Shown here one piece after another: positions 1 through 5,924 of a stretch of 11,465 bases of DNA (positions are counted from its first letter, which is position 1; each line of letters begins with the position of its first letter). Position numbers and translations under genes: made by a program. Origin of the DNA: DATJJW01 sp035491935 (GTDB lineage: Bacteria > Pseudomonadota > Alphaproteobacteria > ATCC43930 > CGMCC-115725); the NCBI GenBank assembly GCA_035491935.1, contig DATJJW010000253.1, forward strand, positions 1 through 11,465. Reading direction: 5' to 3'. Under the pieces are notes generated by a model that made no database searches, was not told the origin of the DNA, and saw only the letters and a program-made list of their open reading frames with translations.

Positions 1-1128
1 CTCGCTGCGCATCGCACGCTTCCACTCGCGGGCGAGCCTGTCGTCGAAGACCCGGCGGGTGGCGAGCTGGGTCAGCCCGTCAGTCGCCGCTATGCGTACC
101 AGCTTCTCCGCATTCTCGGTCAGCACGGCCTCCACCGCGACGCGCCGAGACAGCTCGTGCCGGAGCAGGAAGCAGAGCAGCAGGGTCGCCCCGGCCAGTA
201 CGGTCATCACCGCACCGATGATCAGCGCCTGCCGCCACCAATCGGCATAGATGTCGTCAACGGAGAGATTGACGCTAAGGATCAGCGGCAGATTGCCGAT
301 ACGGCGGAAGGTGAATAGGCGCCGAACCCCGTCCAGGGCGGCATCACCCAGGAATTGCCCGGAGGGTCCGGTAGCGTAGTGGTAGAAATGCGGCGTCCTG
401 CTGACATCGCGGTCGATATCGTCGGCCTGATAGGGAAAACGCGCAATGATATGCCCTTCGTCGCCCAGCAGGGTGACCGTGCTGTTCGGGCCGAGGTTGA
501 AGCGGCTGAACAGGTGCTGGAAATAGGCCAGGCGCAAGGCGCCGAACACCACGCCTTCGAACTGCCCGTCCGGGCCAGTCATACGCCGGCTGAAGCCGAT
601 GCTGGGGTCGCCGCCGCGCACCCGGCTCCGGAAAGGACGGCTGACGAACAGGCCGACATCGTCGACGCCGAGATGCACCCGGAAATAGTCGCGATCGGCG
701 ATATTGATCTTATGGCCTTCGGGCGACATGGAATCCGCCACCTCGTCGCCATTTCTGTCGAAGATGACGATAGCGCCCAGGAACTCGGCATTGGCGGAGC
801 CGTCGAACAGCGCCGCATGACGCAGAGCCGGGCTGATCGCCTGGACGCCCGGCAGGTTGTAGGCACTCGCGGCGCTCTGGATCGACAAGTCGAAAATCTG
901 CAGGTTGCGCGTGATGTCGCGCTCCAACGCCAGCGCCAGATTGGTTGATTGCTGCTCCGCCTGGCGCCACGCATCCTCGCGCGTCTGGTAGAGCGCCATC
1001 GCACCGACGATCAGCGTCGCCAGCGCCACGCCCAGACAGAGCATGGTCAGCCTATGAATGATCAGGTGCGGACGCTTCGGCGGCGTCTCGCTCTCGACGA
1101 ACGGTTCGGACAGTCTGGTGAACGCCAT
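1..1128 (-). CDS. Membrane sensor with dCache-type periplasmic domain and the start of a GGDEF domain, probable diguanylate cyclase (C-terminus outside window)
   Basis: The frame stays open for 376 codons from ATG at 1128 to the window edge. A short cytoplasmic N-terminus leads to a first membrane helix (about residues 27-46), then a periplasmic domain of about 250 residues and a second helix (about 301-322). The periplasmic part carries dCache/PDC hallmarks: FDRNGDEVADS near 123-133, ADRDYFRVHL near 144-153, and a second strand set around GQFEGVVFGALRL. After helix two, a linker enters TDGLTQLATRRVFDDRL (349-365), the opening of a GGDEF domain, so the likely role is ligand-controlled synthesis of cyclic di-GMP at the inner membrane. 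The GGDEF signature itself lies outside the window, so activity cannot be judged. The usual Asn of the L-x-N-R motif is Thr here. An in-frame TGA lies 8 codons upstream of the ATG, so no earlier start is likely. The ribosome-binding site is weak. The gene is divergent from the glycerate kinase. Confidence 0.88.
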   Translation of the reverse strand, partial: MAFTRLSEPFVESETPPKRPHLIIHRLTMLCLGVALATLIVGAMALYQTREDAWRQAEQQSTNLALALERDITRNLQIFDLSIQSAASAYNLPGVQAISPALRHAALFDGSANAEFLGAIVIFDRNGDEVADSMSPEGHKINIADRDYFRVHLGVDDVGLFVSRPFRSRVRGGDPSIGFSRRMTGPDGQFEGVVFGALRLAYFQHLFSRFNLGPNSTVTLLGDEGHIIARFPYQADDIDRDVSRTPHFYHYATGPSGQFLGDAALDGVRRLFTFRRIGNLPLILSVNLSVDDIYADWWRQALIIGAVMTVLAGATLLLCFLLRHELSRRVAVEAVLTENAEKLVRIAATDGLTQLATRRVFDDRLAREWKRAMRSE

Positions 1129-1326
1129 GGGATGGGACGCTGTTTCCCGGGGATCAGGGTTACGCCGGGTATGAAGAGGGAAGCACCGCAAGGGTTAACG
1201 ACCGGCAAAGATTCTGCCTGCGTGGCGGACATCCGGCCTTCTTGCCGGGCTGATTTCCCTGCAGACTGGCTCCAGCCGCGGATCGATGGCATAACCCGGC
1301 GCCAATGGTTACTGGCCAGTGATAAA
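1129..1326. other. Intergenic region between divergent genes
   Basis: About 200 bases separate the sensor start from the ribosome-binding site of glycerate kinase and must hold both promoters. I could not find a -35/-10 pair with good hexamers and spacing on either strand. Visible structures are a small inverted repeat (CCGGC at 1233-1237 with GCCGG at 1244-1248, six-base loop) and a 10-base palindrome, ACTGGCCAGT, at 1311-1320 just before the kinase Shine-Dalgarno. The palindrome could be an operator half-site pair, but nothing here identifies a regulator. Confidence 0.5.
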
Positions 1327-1333
1327 GGGGAGG
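1327..1333 (+). promoter_or_regulatory. Ribosome-binding site that decides the glycerate kinase start
   Basis: GGGGAGG at 1327-1333 is a strong Shine-Dalgarno sequence. Two in-frame ATGs follow. The one at 1335 is only one base away, too close for initiation. The one at 1341 is seven bases away, which is optimal. The start at 1341 is therefore preferred, removing two residues (Met-Gly) from the longest reading. Confidence 0.75.
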
Positions 1334-1340
1334 CATGGGC

Positions 1341-2609
1341 ATGAGCGACATTCGGGACGAGGCGGCGATCCGGGCCCTGCTGCGCCGGACCTTCGACACC
1401 GCGGTCGCCGCCGCCGACCCGATGAAGGTGCTGGCCCGCCACCTGCCGGAACGGCCCAAGGGCCGCGTCGTCGTCATCGGCGCCGGCAAGGCGTCGGCCC
1501 TCATGGCCAAGGCCGTGGTCGAGCATTGGCCCGACGCCGAGGGGCTTGTGGTCACGCGTTACGATCATGCGGTGCCGGCCGGAAGGATCGAGATCGTCGA
1601 GGCGAGCCATCCGGTGCCCGATGCCAATGGCGAGGCGGCCGCGCGCCGTATCCTCGACAAGGTCAAGGGCTTGGGACCCGACGATCTGGTCCTGGCGCTC
1701 ATTTCCGGCGGCGGCTCGGCACTCCTGTCGCTGCCGGCCGAGGGTCTGACCCTTGCCGACAAGCAGGCGGTTAACCGAGCGCTTCTGGCCAGCGGCGCCG
1801 CCATCAACGAGATGAATGCCGTGCGCAAGCATCTGTCGGCCATCAAAGGCGGCCAACTGGCTAGAGCCGCAGCCCCGGCCAAGGTTGTGACCCTGACCAT
1901 CAGCGACGTGCCCGGCGACGATCCGACGGTGATCGCCTCGGGCCCGACCGTGCCCGATAACTCGACCATCGAGGATGTCCGGCGCATCATCAAGCATTAC
2001 GGCATCGAGCTGCCGCCTGCGGTGGCGGCCCACCTCGCCAAGGGCCACGAAACGCCGAAGCCGGGTGCCTTCCCGGTCGATATCCGCATGATCGCGACCC
2101 CGGCCATGGCGTTGGCAGCCGCTGCCGACTTCCTGCGCAACCAGGGCATCACGCCGCTGATCCTGGGCGATGCGCTGGAGGGCGAATCGCGCGAGCTGGG
2201 CAATTTCCTGGCCGGCATCGCCAAATCGGCACGCCAGCACGGCCTCCCGCTGAAGAGCCCTTGCGCGCTGCTCTCGGGCGGCGAGACCACGGTATCGATC
2301 GGCAAGGGACCGGCCGGACGCGGCGGGCGCAATACCGAATGCCTGCTGGCCCTGGCCGTGGCGCTGGGCGGCGCGGAACGGATATGGGCGGTCGCCGGCG
2401 ACACGGACGGCATCGACGGCACCGAAGATGCGGCCGGCGCCATCATCGGCCCGCATACGCTGGCCACGGCACGCGCCAAGGGCCTCGATCCCCGCGCCTA
2501 TCTGGCCGGCCATGACAGCTACAGCCTGTTCGACGCGATCGGCGATCTGGTGAAAACCGGACCGACCCTCACCAACGTCAACGACTTCCGCGCCGTGTTC
2601 GTGCTGTAG
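1341..2609 (+). CDS. gckA: Glycerate 2-kinase (DUF4147/MOFRL family, GckA/TtuD type)
   Basis: This 422-residue protein phosphorylates D-glycerate with ATP to 2-phosphoglycerate in the cytoplasm, the step by which glyoxylate- or tartrate-derived glycerate enters lower glycolysis. The family is often misnamed hydroxypyruvate reductase (ttuD). The N-terminal DUF4147 domain covers about residues 8-235, with VIGAGKAS near 45-52, SGGGSAL at 122-128 and ISDVPGDDPTVIASGPT near 187-203. The C-terminal MOFRL domain has SGGETTV at 312-318, GRGGRN at 326-331, AGDTDGIDGTEDAAGA at 352-367 and TGPTLTNVNDF at 406-416. All expected blocks are present and the length is normal. It is the only plus-strand gene in the window and is probably monocistronic, with a hairpin terminator right after the stop. 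Its link to the glcDEF genes 6 kb away is metabolic, not by operon. Class II glycerate 2-kinase activity is inferred from the family. Confidence 0.93.
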   Translation: MSDIRDEAAIRALLRRTFDTAVAAADPMKVLARHLPERPKGRVVVIGAGKASALMAKAVVEHWPDAEGLVVTRYDHAVPAGRIEIVEASHPVPDANGEAAARRILDKVKGLGPDDLVLALISGGGSALLSLPAEGLTLADKQAVNRALLASGAAINEMNAVRKHLSAIKGGQLARAAAPAKVVTLTISDVPGDDPTVIASGPTVPDNSTIEDVRRIIKHYGIELPPAVAAHLAKGHETPKPGAFPVDIRMIATPAMALAAAADFLRNQGITPLILGDALEGESRELGNFLAGIAKSARQHGLPLKSPCALLSGGETTVSIGKGPAGRGGRNTECLLALAVALGGAERIWAVAGDTDGIDGTEDAAGAIIGPHTLATARAKGLDPRAYLAGHDSYSLFDAIGDLVKTGPTLTNVNDFRAVFVL

Positions 2610-2614
2610 AGAAG

Positions 2615-2649
2615 GAAAAGGCCGCCCCCCGAGGGACGGCCTCCTCATT
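2615..2649. terminator. Hairpin between convergent genes, probably a bidirectional terminator
   Basis: AGGCCG (2619-2624) pairs with CGGCCT (2637-2642). The stem can extend by three C-G pairs across a bulged A at 2636, leaving a five-base loop. An A-rich stretch on the left (GAAGGAAAAG, 2611-2620) gives a T-rich tail to minus-strand transcripts, and CTCCTCATTT on the right gives a weak T-rich tail to plus-strand transcripts. It lies between the kinase stop (2609) and the PRC-barrel stop (2664), as expected for a shared terminator. Confidence 0.75.
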
Positions 2650-2663
2650 TGATCCGAGACGGC

Positions 2664-3059
2664 TTACTGCCAGAAAGGCGGCACGCCGTAATAATCGTGG
2701 ACGCTGCGGTTCCAGCGCGGGTCCAGCCAGACATCCTCGTTATCGGCCATGACCGGGGCGCCGCGCAGCCGGTCGTCGGGCATATCCAGCTCATAGGCGT
2801 CGAGTGTCTCATTGTAGTGCAGCGCGTTCCACGGCACGGCGCGGTAATCCGACCCCATGCCCAGAAACCCGCCGAAGGACATGACCGCATAGGCGACATG
2901 GCCCGAACGCTTGTCGATCATCACCCGCTCGATCGTACCCAGCTTCTCGCCGTCAAGCCGGCGCACCGGCGTCGACTGCACCTTGTCGCTGGCAATCAGC
3001 GAGACGGTTTCACGCGAGCGTGCATCCGCCTGGGCCGGATCGTTGAACTGTGTCTCCAT
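2664..3059 (-). CDS. PRC-barrel domain protein, probable general-stress protein
   Basis: The protein has 131 residues. A PRC-barrel domain spans about residues 24-95: an opening strand ending in VRRLDGEKLGTIERVMID, then HVAYAVMSFGGFLGMG and DYRAVPWNALHY. A short acidic and aromatic tail ends in HDYYGVPPFW, a tail I recognise from small alphaproteobacterial PRC-barrel proteins. PRC barrels are small beta-barrel interaction modules; the exact role of these stand-alone members is unknown. No signal peptide or membrane helix is seen. The start at 3059 is set by AGGAGG five bases upstream; a longer in-frame reading to 3140 would have to translate the leader and is less likely. The upstream region has an EcfG-like promoter and an unusual leader hairpin, listed separately. 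Such genes are recurrent members of EcfG regulons, which suggests induction by osmotic, desiccation or stationary-phase stress. Confidence 0.88.
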   Translation of the reverse strand: METQFNDPAQADARSRETVSLIASDKVQSTPVRRLDGEKLGTIERVMIDKRSGHVAYAVMSFGGFLGMGSDYRAVPWNALHYNETLDAYELDMPDDRLRGAPVMADNEDVWLDPRWNRSVHDYYGVPPFWQ

Positions 3060-3100
3060 CACAACCTCCTTCGGGAGGAATTCCCAATTCCTCCCTTCTG
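3060..3100 (-). promoter_or_regulatory. Leader of the PRC-barrel gene with two mutually exclusive hairpins over the Shine-Dalgarno
   Basis: Read on the minus strand, the leader contains GGGAGGAATT (3095-3086), a GGG loop, then AATTCCTCCC (3082-3073), a perfect 10-bp inverted repeat. Two bases later comes AGGAGG (3070-3065), the ribosome-binding site, and five bases on the ATG at 3059. The CCUCC of the second arm can instead pair with the GGAGG of the ribosome-binding site (five G/C-rich pairs, CGAA loop). The two folds share CCUCC and cannot coexist: the long hairpin leaves the site free, the short one hides it. The sequence is certain; the regulatory role is inferred. Confidence 0.5.
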
Positions 3101-3106
3101 GAATCC

Positions 3107-3132
3107 AACCCCGCGCGGCAAGCAGCGGTTCC
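3107..3132 (-). promoter_or_regulatory. EcfG-like promoter of the PRC-barrel gene
   Basis: On the minus strand GGAAC (3132-3128) is followed by 17 bases and GGTT (3110-3107). The general-stress sigma factor EcfG (RpoE2/SigT) of alphaproteobacteria recognises GGAAC-N16/17-CGTT, so this matches except for the first base of the -10 element. Transcription would begin near 3100, giving a leader of about 40 bases that is almost entirely the hairpin region. Confidence 0.5.
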
Positions 3133-3150
3133 GGCATCAACCCGTTGTAA

Positions 3151-3192
3151 CTAAAAGAAAACCCGTTCCACGCTCTGTCGCATGGAACGGGT
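3151..3192 (-). terminator. Rho-independent terminator downstream of otsA
   Basis: On the minus strand a perfect 10-bp stem (3183-3192 with 3161-3170, ACCCGTTCCA and its complement) closes a 12-base loop. It is followed directly by the T-rich run TTTCTTTTAG (3160-3151). The hairpin begins about 50 bases past the otsA stop and ends just before the PRC-barrel promoter, so the two stress genes are separate transcription units. Confidence 0.85.
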
Positions 3193-3244
3193 CGGAGTGC
3201 CGGTAGACGATTGGCTAGGGGGCGCCTTTTGCGGCGGCTTCGCC

Positions 3245-4690
3245 CTAAAGCGCGATCGTCTTGCCGGATTCGGTATCGGCGGTGAGCGCCGCGATGAACT
3301 GGCGGCAGTAATTTTCCGCCGTGGAGGTGAAGACCGAAGCCACCAGCTTCTCGAAGCGCTGGCGACGCTCATCCAGGCCCATGGCCAGACCCTGGCAGAT
3401 CGCCTCGGCGATCTCCTCCGAATCATAGGGGTTCACCAGCAACGCGGCGTCGCCCATCTCCTCGGCCGCACCGGCGAATTGCGAGAGCACCAGCACGCCT
3501 GGATCGGCCGGATCCTGGGCCGCGACATATTCCTTGGCCACCAGGTTCATGCCGTCGCGCAGGGGCGTCACCAGCCCGATACGCGCCGCGCGATAGAGCC
3601 CGGCGAGCGCGGTCCGGCTGACCGCCCGGGTCATATAGCGCAGCGGTGTCCAGTCGACCTCGCCGAAGCGGCCATTGACGTTGCCGGCAAGGTGGTCGAG
3701 CTCCCGACGCAGAGTCTGGTACTCAGCCACCTCCTCGCGGGATATGGCGGCAATCTGCAGATAATGCACGCGACCGCGCAGTTCCGGTTCATTGGCCAGC
3801 AGCTTGGCAAAGCCACGGAAGCGATGCGGCAGGCCCTTGGAATAATCCAGTCGATCGACGCCGATCACCAGGCTACGGCCGGCTAGGCTCGTCTCCATCC
3901 GCCGGCGCTCGACGCTACGCGTGGCGCGCTCGGCCAGTTGAGCGAAATGCTGGGCATCGATGCCGATCGGGACCACCATGGCGCGGCAATTGACGCCGAC
4001 CATGTTGATGAAGCCGTCCTGGCGGATCTCCGCGCCCAGCATGCGGCGCACCGCGTTACGGAAATCGTTGAGATGCTCGTCGGTCTGGAAGCCCACCACA
4101 TCGTAGGTGCAGAGCGCGCGCAGCAGATCCTTGGCCGGCGGCAGCACGGCGAAGACGCTGGCCGGTACGAAGGGCACGTGCAGGAAGAAGCCCAGCTTGT
4201 TCTTGACGCCCAGCGCCCGCAGCTCCGCGGCCAGCGGGATCAGGTGATAGTCGTGAATCCAGACGATGTCGTCCGGCTGCAGCAAGGGGGCGAGGGCCGC
4301 GGCATAGGCCTTGTTGACCCTGATATAACCCGCGTAATCCTCGCGCTTGAAATCGATCAGCCCCAGGCGGAAATGCAGCAGCGGCCACAGCGTCGAATTG
4401 GCGAACCCGACATAGAAACGCTTGTGGTCCTGCTCGCCGAGATCGATCGTCGCATAGGTGATGCCGTCGGCTTCCTCGATCTGGGGATGCGTCGCGGTCT
4501 TGCGTGCCGTCTTGCCGCTCCAGCCGAACCAGAGGCTGCCCGGCGTCAGCGCATCGGCAACCGCCACGGCCAGGCCGCCGGCCTGGGTGCCACGCTTGGC
4601 GGGATCAGGCACCCGATTGGACACGATGACCAGGCGGCCTTGGTCACGCTTCGGCTGGCCACCGTGACGCGCCGGCAGGGACGGCGTCAT
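3245..4690 (-). CDS. otsA: Trehalose-6-phosphate synthase (alpha,alpha-trehalose-phosphate synthase, UDP-forming)
   Basis: This cytoplasmic GT20 glycosyltransferase joins UDP-glucose and glucose-6-phosphate into trehalose-6-phosphate, the first step of osmoprotectant trehalose synthesis. With the ATG at 4690 it has 481 residues (E. coli OtsA has 474). Visible are RLVIVSNRVP (19-28), the Gly pair in QAGGLA (about 37-41), HDYHLIP (146-152), FFLHVPF, VGVDRLDYSKGLP with the substrate-binding Arg280 and Lys285, and DGMNLVAKEYV (379-389). All the usual catalytic blocks are intact. The ATG has GGTGA eight bases upstream. An in-frame TTG at 4726 with AGGAG ten bases upstream is an alternative that adds 12 residues. 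No trehalose-6-phosphate phosphatase (otsB) is adjacent or fused, so it must be elsewhere. The gene stands alone between two terminators, and an EcfG-like promoter lies upstream. Confidence 0.95.
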   Translation of the reverse strand: MTPSLPARHGGQPKRDQGRLVIVSNRVPDPAKRGTQAGGLAVAVADALTPGSLWFGWSGKTARKTATHPQIEEADGITYATIDLGEQDHKRFYVGFANSTLWPLLHFRLGLIDFKREDYAGYIRVNKAYAAALAPLLQPDDIVWIHDYHLIPLAAELRALGVKNKLGFFLHVPFVPASVFAVLPPAKDLLRALCTYDVVGFQTDEHLNDFRNAVRRMLGAEIRQDGFINMVGVNCRAMVVPIGIDAQHFAQLAERATRSVERRRMETSLAGRSLVIGVDRLDYSKGLPHRFRGFAKLLANEPELRGRVHYLQIAAISREEVAEYQTLRRELDHLAGNVNGRFGEVDWTPLRYMTRAVSRTALAGLYRAARIGLVTPLRDGMNLVAKEYVAAQDPADPGVLVLSQFAGAAEEMGDAALLVNPYDSEEIAEAICQGLAMGLDERRQRFEKLVASVFTSTAENYCRQFIAALTADTESGKTIAL

Positions 4691-4880
4691 CTTATCGATC
4701 ACCGGGTTCGTCGAGGAAGTCCACAAGATCGCCTGTCTCCTGTCTCAGGCGGCGCGAAGCCAGGCCGTACAACGACTTGGAAGCGCCGAAGATTGGGGGA
4801 AAGTGCGCTCGCCAGCGGTGGATGACCCTGGCATCCGCCGCCCCGCATGACGCTAAACCTTACGGTTCCGCCGCAATAGC

Positions 4881-4905
4881 AACCCCTCGGGTTCGCTAAA
4901 GTTCC
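4881..4905 (-). promoter_or_regulatory. EcfG-like promoter upstream of otsA
   Basis: On the minus strand GGAAC (4905-4901) is followed by 16 bases and GGTT (4884-4881), close to the EcfG consensus GGAAC-N16/17-CGTT and with the same -10 variant as the PRC-barrel promoter. Predicted transcription begins near 4873, giving a fairly long leader of about 150-180 bases with no convincing small gene in it. Trehalose synthesis genes are known targets of this sigma factor in several alphaproteobacteria. Confidence 0.5.
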
Positions 4906-4927
4906 GCCATAGCCGGATTCCTGACAC

Positions 4928-4961
4928 GAAAAAGGCGGAACCCTGCCACGGTTCCGCCTTA
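4928..4961 (-). terminator. Rho-independent terminator downstream of etfA
   Basis: A perfect 11-bp stem, AAGGCGGAACC (4932-4942) with its complement at 4950-4960, closes a seven-base loop. On the minus strand the 3' arm runs into five T residues. It lies about 30 bases past the etfA stop and just before the otsA promoter, so it isolates etfBA from otsA. On the plus strand the trailing sequence is TATTCC, so termination in that direction would be weak. Confidence 0.88.
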
Positions 4962-4990
4962 TTCCTTAAGCCCAGCCCGGGTTTAACGGG

Positions 4991-5923
4991 CTATTTGTCG
5001 AGGGCTGCGATCAGCTCGGGCACGGCCTGGAACAGGTCGCCGACATAGCCGTAATCGGCGATCTGGAAGATCGGTGCGTCCTCGTCCTTGTTGATCGCGA
5101 CGATGGTCTTGGCGTCCTTCATGCCGGCCAGGTGTTGGATGGCGCCGGAGATGCCAATGGCGATGTAGAGCTCGGGCGCCACCACCTTGCCGGTCTGGCC
5201 GACCTGATGGTCATTGCCGATGAAGCCCGAATCGACGGCGGCCCGGCTTGCGCCGATCGCGGCGCCCAGCTTGTCGGCCAAGGGCTCGAGCAGCTTGAAG
5301 TTCTCGGCACTGCCGAGGCCGCGGCCGCCGGAGACGACGACGCGCGCCGCCGCGAGGTCGGGCCGCGCCGATTGCGTGATCTCGGCCGAGACGAAGCGGC
5401 CATTGCCGGTTTGCGCGGCTATGCTGACACCCTCGACCGGCGCATTGCCGCCTTCCGTGCCGACAGGATCGAAGCTTGCGGCGCGGACGGTCAGGCATTG
5501 CTTCGCATCCGAAGACTTCACCGTCGCCAGCGCATTGCCGGCGTAGATCGGCCGGACGAAGGTCGTGGCATCGACGATGCCGGAGATGTCGCTGATGGGC
5601 TGCACATCGAGCAAGGCCGCGGCCCGCGGGATCACATTCTTACCGAGCGCCGTCGCCGCGGCCAGAATGTGGCTGTATCCGGGGGCCAACCCCACCAGCA
5701 GCGCCGCCACCGGCTCGGCCAGCGCATGGTCGTAGGCCGCATCCTCGGCCGTCAGCACCTTGGCCACGCCCGGCAGCCTGGATGCGGCGGCCGAGGCGGC
5801 GCCCAGATCCTTGCCGGTCAGCAGGACATGGACCTCGCCCAGCTTGGCGGCTGCGGCAATGGCGCTGCGGCTCGGCTGCTGGATCTGGACGCCATCGAAT
5901 TCGATCAGGACCAGGACGCTCAT
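4991..5923 (-). CDS. etfA: Electron transfer flavoprotein alpha subunit
   Basis: EtfA holds the FAD of the EtfAB heterodimer, which collects electrons from acyl-CoA dehydrogenases and some other flavin dehydrogenases and passes them to ETF:quinone oxidoreductase. The 310-residue length is typical. The N-terminal domain (1 to about 185) contains a nucleotide-fold region with HILAAATALGKNVIPRAAALLDVQPISD read across residues 85-112. The C-terminal FAD domain has SGGRGLGSAENF (198-209), ASRAAVDSGFIGNDHQVGQ (225-243) followed by TG, and GISGAIQHLAGM (257-268). The ATG lies one base past the etfB stop, and its ribosome-binding site (AAGGTGA) lies within the last codons of etfB, so translation is probably coupled. 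No key residue appears missing. Confidence 0.96.
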   Translation of the reverse strand: MSVLVLIEFDGVQIQQPSRSAIAAAAKLGEVHVLLTGKDLGAASAAASRLPGVAKVLTAEDAAYDHALAEPVAALLVGLAPGYSHILAAATALGKNVIPRAAALLDVQPISDISGIVDATTFVRPIYAGNALATVKSSDAKQCLTVRAASFDPVGTEGGNAPVEGVSIAAQTGNGRFVSAEITQSARPDLAAARVVVSGGRGLGSAENFKLLEPLADKLGAAIGASRAAVDSGFIGNDHQVGQTGKVVAPELYIAIGISGAIQHLAGMKDAKTIVAINKDEDAPIFQIADYGYVGDLFQAVPELIAALDK

Positions 5924-5924
5924 G

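Noticed and set aside
355..948. Plus-strand frame of 197 codons at the left edge
   Set aside because: It lies opposite the dCache/GGDEF sensor, whose minus-strand frame has clear domains, two membrane helices and an intact start.
1062..2648. Long minus-strand open frame of 528 codons opposite the glycerate kinase
   Set aside because: It is the antisense shadow of a well-conserved gene. Its translation is Arg/Gly/His-rich with no recognisable domain, it overlaps both the sensor start and the PRC terminator, and such frames are common opposite GC-rich genes.
3060..3140. N-terminal extension of the PRC-barrel protein to an ATG at 3140
   Set aside because: It would translate the hairpin leader and start upstream of the predicted promoter -10. 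The ATG at 3059 has a near-perfect ribosome-binding site.
4701..4848. Possible 49-codon leader peptide upstream of and overlapping the otsA start (minus, ATG at 4848)
   Set aside because: It has no ribosome-binding site, an Arg/Pro/Gly-rich translation without hydrophobic or regulatory codon runs, and no sign of an attenuator fold.
4928..4961. The 11-bp inverted repeat considered as an operator or repeat element
   Set aside because: The T-run after the 3' arm on the minus strand and its place just after the etfA stop make a terminator the simpler explanation.
2610..4990. Genomic island or transferred segment carrying otsA and the PRC-barrel gene
   Set aside because: Base composition and codon use look the same as in the neighbouring genes, and there is no integrase, tRNA, direct-repeat boundary or transposase.
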